NCBI GenBank assembly: GCA_964537965.1 | Contig: CAZIDB010000032.1 | Location: 1 to 29,236, forward strand | Origin: SURF-24 sp964537965 | GTDB lineage: Bacteria > Bacteroidota > Ignavibacteria > Ignavibacteriales > SURF-24 | DNA length: 29,236 nt | Direction: 5' to 3' | Shown: piece after piece, positions 26,270-29,236 of the stretch | How the letters are laid out: each line of letters starts with the position of its first letter | Position numbering within the stretch: the stretch's first letter is position 1 | Notes under the pieces: generated by a model | What the model was told of the DNA's origin: nothing | Database searches by the model: none | What the model saw: the letters and a program-made list of their open reading frames with translations, nothing else | Position numbers and translations under genes: made by a program

Positions 26270-28465
26270 CTATTCGTACACCTCATAAAAAGTATTCTTA
26301 TAAAGGAAGCGGACGTTCTGACCTAATGAAAGAAACTGTGCCGTCTCCGGTTCTTTATTAAGAAGTGCAAAGTACTCATCTGAATTAAACTGAATACGGA
26401 CTTTTTTTACATTGCTGTTATTTTGAAGTTTGCTGTCAATCCAGAATTTATCCTGCTGGTAAACTGCCCTTCCAAAAATATTTTTTACCTGCTGGGTAAG
26501 ATTCCTTTCATTGCCATCGGAATCTTTGTATTTCATTCTTGCATTTCCCTGTTGTGTCTGCTGAAAGTTTCCGGCGCTGGTTAATGCCTGAACCTCTTTA
26601 CTTGCATTAATACTTTTTTCCCCAGTTTCAACTTTAAGGGTAGAATAATCAACTCCTGATATTTCTTTTAATTCAGGTTGCGAAGGTAACGTCTGAAGGT
26701 CATCTGTCAATTCATTTCTGCGAATACGCAATTCTTCATCTTCAAGTATAAGGTAGCTTGTATAAGGAGTAATGATGCCGTGTTCTCTTGCAAGTGCAGT
26801 AACTTCGTCAACTAATTCCTTGCTTTCACCATTAAGGCGAATAAGATCAAGCAAGTGACCAATTCTTCTTGATGCCCATAGCGGAGGAATGAAATTATAT
26901 TCTTTATCATCGTCCGTAAAATTTACTTTGGCTGAGTACTCTTTTCTCTGTCCTTTGATATTTCCGCTAAGTGTAACTCTTGAATCCCCATTACCTTTAT
27001 ATCTTCCGAAGACAAGAAGATTTGATCCTTTGAAAAGGTCTGGAAGATGTTTTGGATAAACCTGATAGATTTCAATTCCGTTTCCAACATCAATTTTCAA
27101 ATCGCTTAAAACAGGAGATTGAATTCTGTCGTAGAAACCTGATACTTTAACTTCAATATCTTCATCCTCTGAAATGTAAGTCCTTGACGCCTTAGTCTCT
27201 TCAGTTATTTTATCTAACAAATGAGTATTTATTTCATTACCAATTCCGAACGTAAAAATTCGCGAGTTGCCCAAATTCAATTTGGATATTTTCTTAAGAA
27301 GTTTTTCATTATCTATTTCACCAATCGTTGGTTTGCCGTCTGTAAGAAAAATAACAAAATGGGGTCGGGAAGACTTGACCACATTATTGAATGCAAGCTG
27401 AAATGCCTCTTCTATATTTGTCCCACCGATTGATTTAAGATCATCAATAAATTCTTTTGCTTTTTTTTGATTTGTCTTGTTAGCCGTCTCGAGTTTATTA
27501 AACAATGCATAAGCTTCGGTTGAAAATCTTATAATTTCAAATCTATCATTGGCATTAAGATTATTAACACAGTATAGCAAAGCTTTTTTTGCCTGCTCAA
27601 TTTTGTTTCCGCTCATACTGCCTGAAACATCAATTATAAAAGTAATATCCTTCTCCTCTATTTTTGTTTTGTCAATTTCAAGTGAAGGGGAAGCGCTGAG
27701 GAAAAAGTAACCATCTTCATTGCCGGCATTATAAGTAAGAACATTTAAACCGACCGGTGAAGCATTTTTGGAGAAGTACAATTTGAAATCAATATCCGGC
27801 TTAACATTTCCTTCTTCATAAGAAATTATAAAGTGGTTGTCGCTTTTGTTTATAATATCGACTTCATGCGTAGGACAATAAACATTTTTTAATTTCTCAT
27901 CAGATTTTAGATCAATCTTAACCGAAACATTCTTTAATGGCTTGGCAGAAAATTTTTCCGTGTTCAGGGGATAGATATATTCAAAGAAATTATTATCCGA
28001 CTCCAGGATTTGCGAATAACTTATCGATACCTTTTTGTTGCTTCTTGGTTCAATAGGAAAAATCCGAAGTTTGAAAACATTCATTTCACTGTACTCAAGC
28101 AAAGCGGGATCCCGCATTTGCCTGACAATATCTTCATAAATTTTTCTTGCCTTGTCTGCCATAAGTAATTCAGCTTTTGTTTCTTCGCCATTTATAACCA
28201 TAGTGAAATTTTTAATTATGGCTCCTTTGGGAATTGGGAAAATGTAAGTTCCTTCCAACCTGTGCGGACTTGGATTAAAAAACTCCTGATCAATTTTTGT
28301 AATTGCAGATTGACCGTTAATATGAACATCAACATTATGATAAACTACTTCTAATGGAAATGCATGCGGCAGCGGATTTGGTCCGGGTATTACAATAAAT
28401 CCATCGGCAAAAACATTTGTATAAGCGAGTATAAATAAAAGCGGGATAAATATTTTATTTCTCAT
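26270..28465 (-). CDS. Exported VIT and VWA domain protein
   Basis: A 731-aa protein. I choose ATG 28465 over the in-frame ATG 28486 because AAGGTG lies 5 nt before it and the signal peptide begins there (RNKIFIPLLFILAYTNVFADG). Residues of about 25-150 are a VIT domain (vault/inter-alpha-trypsin type), with SAITKIDQEFFNPSPHRLEG and GTYIFPIPKGA as clear marks. Residues of about 270-450 are a VWA domain with an intact metal-binding motif DVSGSMSG (Asp279, Ser281, Ser283) and LTDGKPTIGE. The rest is a beta-rich segment, then a long linker rich in Gln, Ser and Lys, and a C-terminal domain (FWIDSKLQNN...FYEVYE). There is no LPxTG or membrane anchor. Such proteins are thought to bind other proteins at the cell surface in a metal-dependent way; the partner is unknown. 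Confidence 0.92.
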   Translation of the reverse strand: MRNKIFIPLLFILAYTNVFADGFIVIPGPNPLPHAFPLEVVYHNVDVHINGQSAITKIDQEFFNPSPHRLEGTYIFPIPKGAIIKNFTMVINGEETKAELLMADKARKIYEDIVRQMRDPALLEYSEMNVFKLRIFPIEPRSNKKVSISYSQILESDNNFFEYIYPLNTEKFSAKPLKNVSVKIDLKSDEKLKNVYCPTHEVDIINKSDNHFIISYEEGNVKPDIDFKLYFSKNASPVGLNVLTYNAGNEDGYFFLSASPSLEIDKTKIEEKDITFIIDVSGSMSGNKIEQAKKALLYCVNNLNANDRFEIIRFSTEAYALFNKLETANKTNQKKAKEFIDDLKSIGGTNIEEAFQLAFNNVVKSSRPHFVIFLTDGKPTIGEIDNEKLLKKISKLNLGNSRIFTFGIGNEINTHLLDKITEETKASRTYISEDEDIEVKVSGFYDRIQSPVLSDLKIDVGNGIEIYQVYPKHLPDLFKGSNLLVFGRYKGNGDSRVTLSGNIKGQRKEYSAKVNFTDDDKEYNFIPPLWASRRIGHLLDLIRLNGESKELVDEVTALAREHGIITPYTSYLILEDEELRIRRNELTDDLQTLPSQPELKEISGVDYSTLKVETGEKSINASKEVQALTSAGNFQQTQQGNARMKYKDSDGNERNLTQQVKNIFGRAVYQQDKFWIDSKLQNNSNVKKVRIQFNSDEYFALLNKEPETAQFLSLGQNVRFLYKNTFYEVYE

Positions 28466-28470
28466 TTCTT

Positions 28471-28476
28471 CACCTT
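28471..28476 (-). promoter_or_regulatory. Ribosome-binding site that fixes the VIT-VWA start at 28465
   Basis: The minus strand reads AAGGTG, then 5 nt, then ATG. The alternative start 21 nt further upstream has no such site. Confidence 0.7.
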
Positions 28477-28509
28477 TTTGTATCAATGCTGCAACAAAAT
28501 GAATAATAT

Positions 28510-28626
28510 GAAAAGTGAAAAGAGAAACGTTAAAAGTGAAAATGAGTAAGATGGTTTAGTAAATAATTTGTTTAATCTTTGTCGTTTAACTTCTTACTTT
28601 TCACTTCTGACTTTTCACTTCTTATT
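28510..28626. repeat. Imperfect inverted repeat built from GTGAAAAG units
   Basis: The left side (28510-28550) holds AAAAGTGAAAA twice. The right side (28591-28626) holds the complement, CTTTTCAC or TTTTCAC, twice. The inner arms GTGAAAA-TGA-GTAAG and CTTACTTTTCAC pair over 12 bp with a 3-nt bulge, enclosing about 42 nt. It lies between two minus-strand genes. It could fold in the transcript of the upstream VWA gene or be a low-complexity repeat expansion. Confidence 0.6.
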
Positions 28627-29236
28627 TCACTTTGAAGAATAATTCTTTTTCTTTGCCTGTTCCTGTATTGCTTTTATCATAACGGCATCAAGTGTGTTTT
28701 CATTTTTGTTCTCAAGCATCTTTTGCGCAACATATTTATTTCTTTCATCATTAAGCTGGTTAATTTTATTCTGAAGGACTTCTCGCTCATTAGCCATTTT
28801 ATCAAGATATTCTTTTCTTTCTGTTGTAGTCATTTTCTGCATTTCCTTGGGTAACTCTTCCTCTTTCAGCTCATCAACTTTTACCTTACCCTCTTTCTCT
28901 GCATCAACAAGGTCCCAACCGGAATTATTATACTGCTCATTTGATTTAGCAACAGATCTTTGAACCATTACTTCAGAAGCCATTGTCATAGCATTCTGAT
29001 CCTGTGCTTCCTGTCTTGTCTTATACTCAGATGCTCCTTGTCCAAAAGCCACATAAGTTTTATTCAGTTCCTGACCGAGTTTAATTATTTCCACATCCTG
29101 GGGAGCATCAATATGAACCATCTGTGCATTCTGATCAATGTTCATATATTTTCCATCGGCAATGTCCGCACCATCTTTCCAACTTGTCTGAACGCCTTCA
29201 TCATAACTGCCGCAGAAAATTGTATTAATTATTATT
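28627..29236 (-). CDS. VWA-domain protein (partial, N-terminus off the right edge)
   Basis: The frame is open to the right edge, so only the last 202 residues are visible. The part above the internal Met at 29145 reads NTIFCGSYDEGVQTSWKDGA, then DIADGKYMNID and MVHIDAPQDVEIIKLGQELN. This matches the end of VWA domains in a family of bacterial VWA proteins where an FCG...WKDGA..DG.Y.NID block follows the metal-binding fold. The Met at 29145 is therefore internal and not the start; it also lacks a ribosome-binding site. The C-terminal 100 residues are a charged helical region, probably coiled coil (TTTERKEYLDKMANEREVLQ onward), ending KKKNYSSK. It precedes the VIT-VWA gene by 161 bp on the same strand. 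Function is unknown beyond the domain. Confidence 0.8.
   Translation of the reverse strand, partial: IIINTIFCGSYDEGVQTSWKDGADIADGKYMNIDQNAQMVHIDAPQDVEIIKLGQELNKTYVAFGQGASEYKTRQEAQDQNAMTMASEVMVQRSVAKSNEQYNNSGWDLVDAEKEGKVKVDELKEEELPKEMQKMTTTERKEYLDKMANEREVLQNKINQLNDERNKYVAQKMLENKNENTLDAVMIKAIQEQAKKKNYSSK

Noticed and set aside
29143..29145. ATG 29145 as the start of the last gene
   Set aside because: The frame continues upstream to the window edge with clear VWA-type sequence, and no ribosome-binding site precedes this ATG.
1..29236. tRNA, rRNA, insertion sequence, prophage or integration site
   Set aside because: No cloverleaf-like sequence, rRNA motif, transposase or integrase was found on either strand.

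Overview
The window is AT-rich bacterial chromosome from a Gram-negative organism. Genes are dense, exported proteins carry short signal peptides, and the gene types include an S13 PBP4, GH20 hexosaminidase, CE12-type esterase, multi-PAS histidine kinase and VIT/VWA proteins. Together these point to the Bacteroidota/Chlorobiota/Ignavibacteriota assemblage. Clear Shine-Dalgarno sites before many genes fit an Ignavibacteria-like genome better than a typical Bacteroidia one. This placement is inference from style; there is no rRNA or tRNA in the window.

Layout. Positions 1-2195 (minus) hold the start of a large FAD-dependent dehydrogenase cut by the left edge, and an SDR protein lacking the usual Tyr/Lys catalytic pair. 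Positions 2196-2875 are a 680-bp gene-free stretch packed with REP-like hairpins and two copies of a 44-nt repeat. Positions 2876-8716 (plus) are a compact gene run: secreted GH20 beta-hexosaminidase, PBP4-type DD-carboxypeptidase, a CE12-like SGNH esterase with an extra C-terminal domain, and a TSUP permease. Positions 8924-14794 (plus) are one giant sensor histidine kinase of 1956 aa with nine PAS and two GAF domains. Positions 14938-17596 (plus) are three exported proteins of unknown role: an unrecognised secreted protein, a DUF6599-like protein and a Tat-exported DUF362 protein.

Positions 17675-26003 (minus) are a complete high-affinity potassium uptake operon, kdpF-A-B-C-D-E, with overlapping or nearly touching genes. 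It is followed 3 bp later by a 142-aa ORF of unknown function. kdpF is only 31 codons. A pair of 12-nt direct repeats 43 bp apart lies just upstream of kdpF and may be the KdpE operator. Positions 26270-29236 (minus) are two VWA-domain proteins: a complete exported VIT-VWA protein, and the C-terminal part of another VWA protein cut by the right edge. An imperfect inverted repeat built from GTGAAAAG units separates them.

How the parts work together. Kdp is the only textbook system here: KdpD senses potassium limitation, KdpE activates transcription, and KdpFABC pumps K+. The 2876-7924 cluster looks like envelope or polysaccharide remodelling (amino-sugar cleavage, peptidoglycan cross-link trimming, deacetylation). 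The 14938-17596 trio is the best candidate for an undescribed exported module, and the ORF after kdpE is the best candidate for an undescribed Kdp accessory factor. No mobile element, CRISPR array, tRNA or rRNA was seen.
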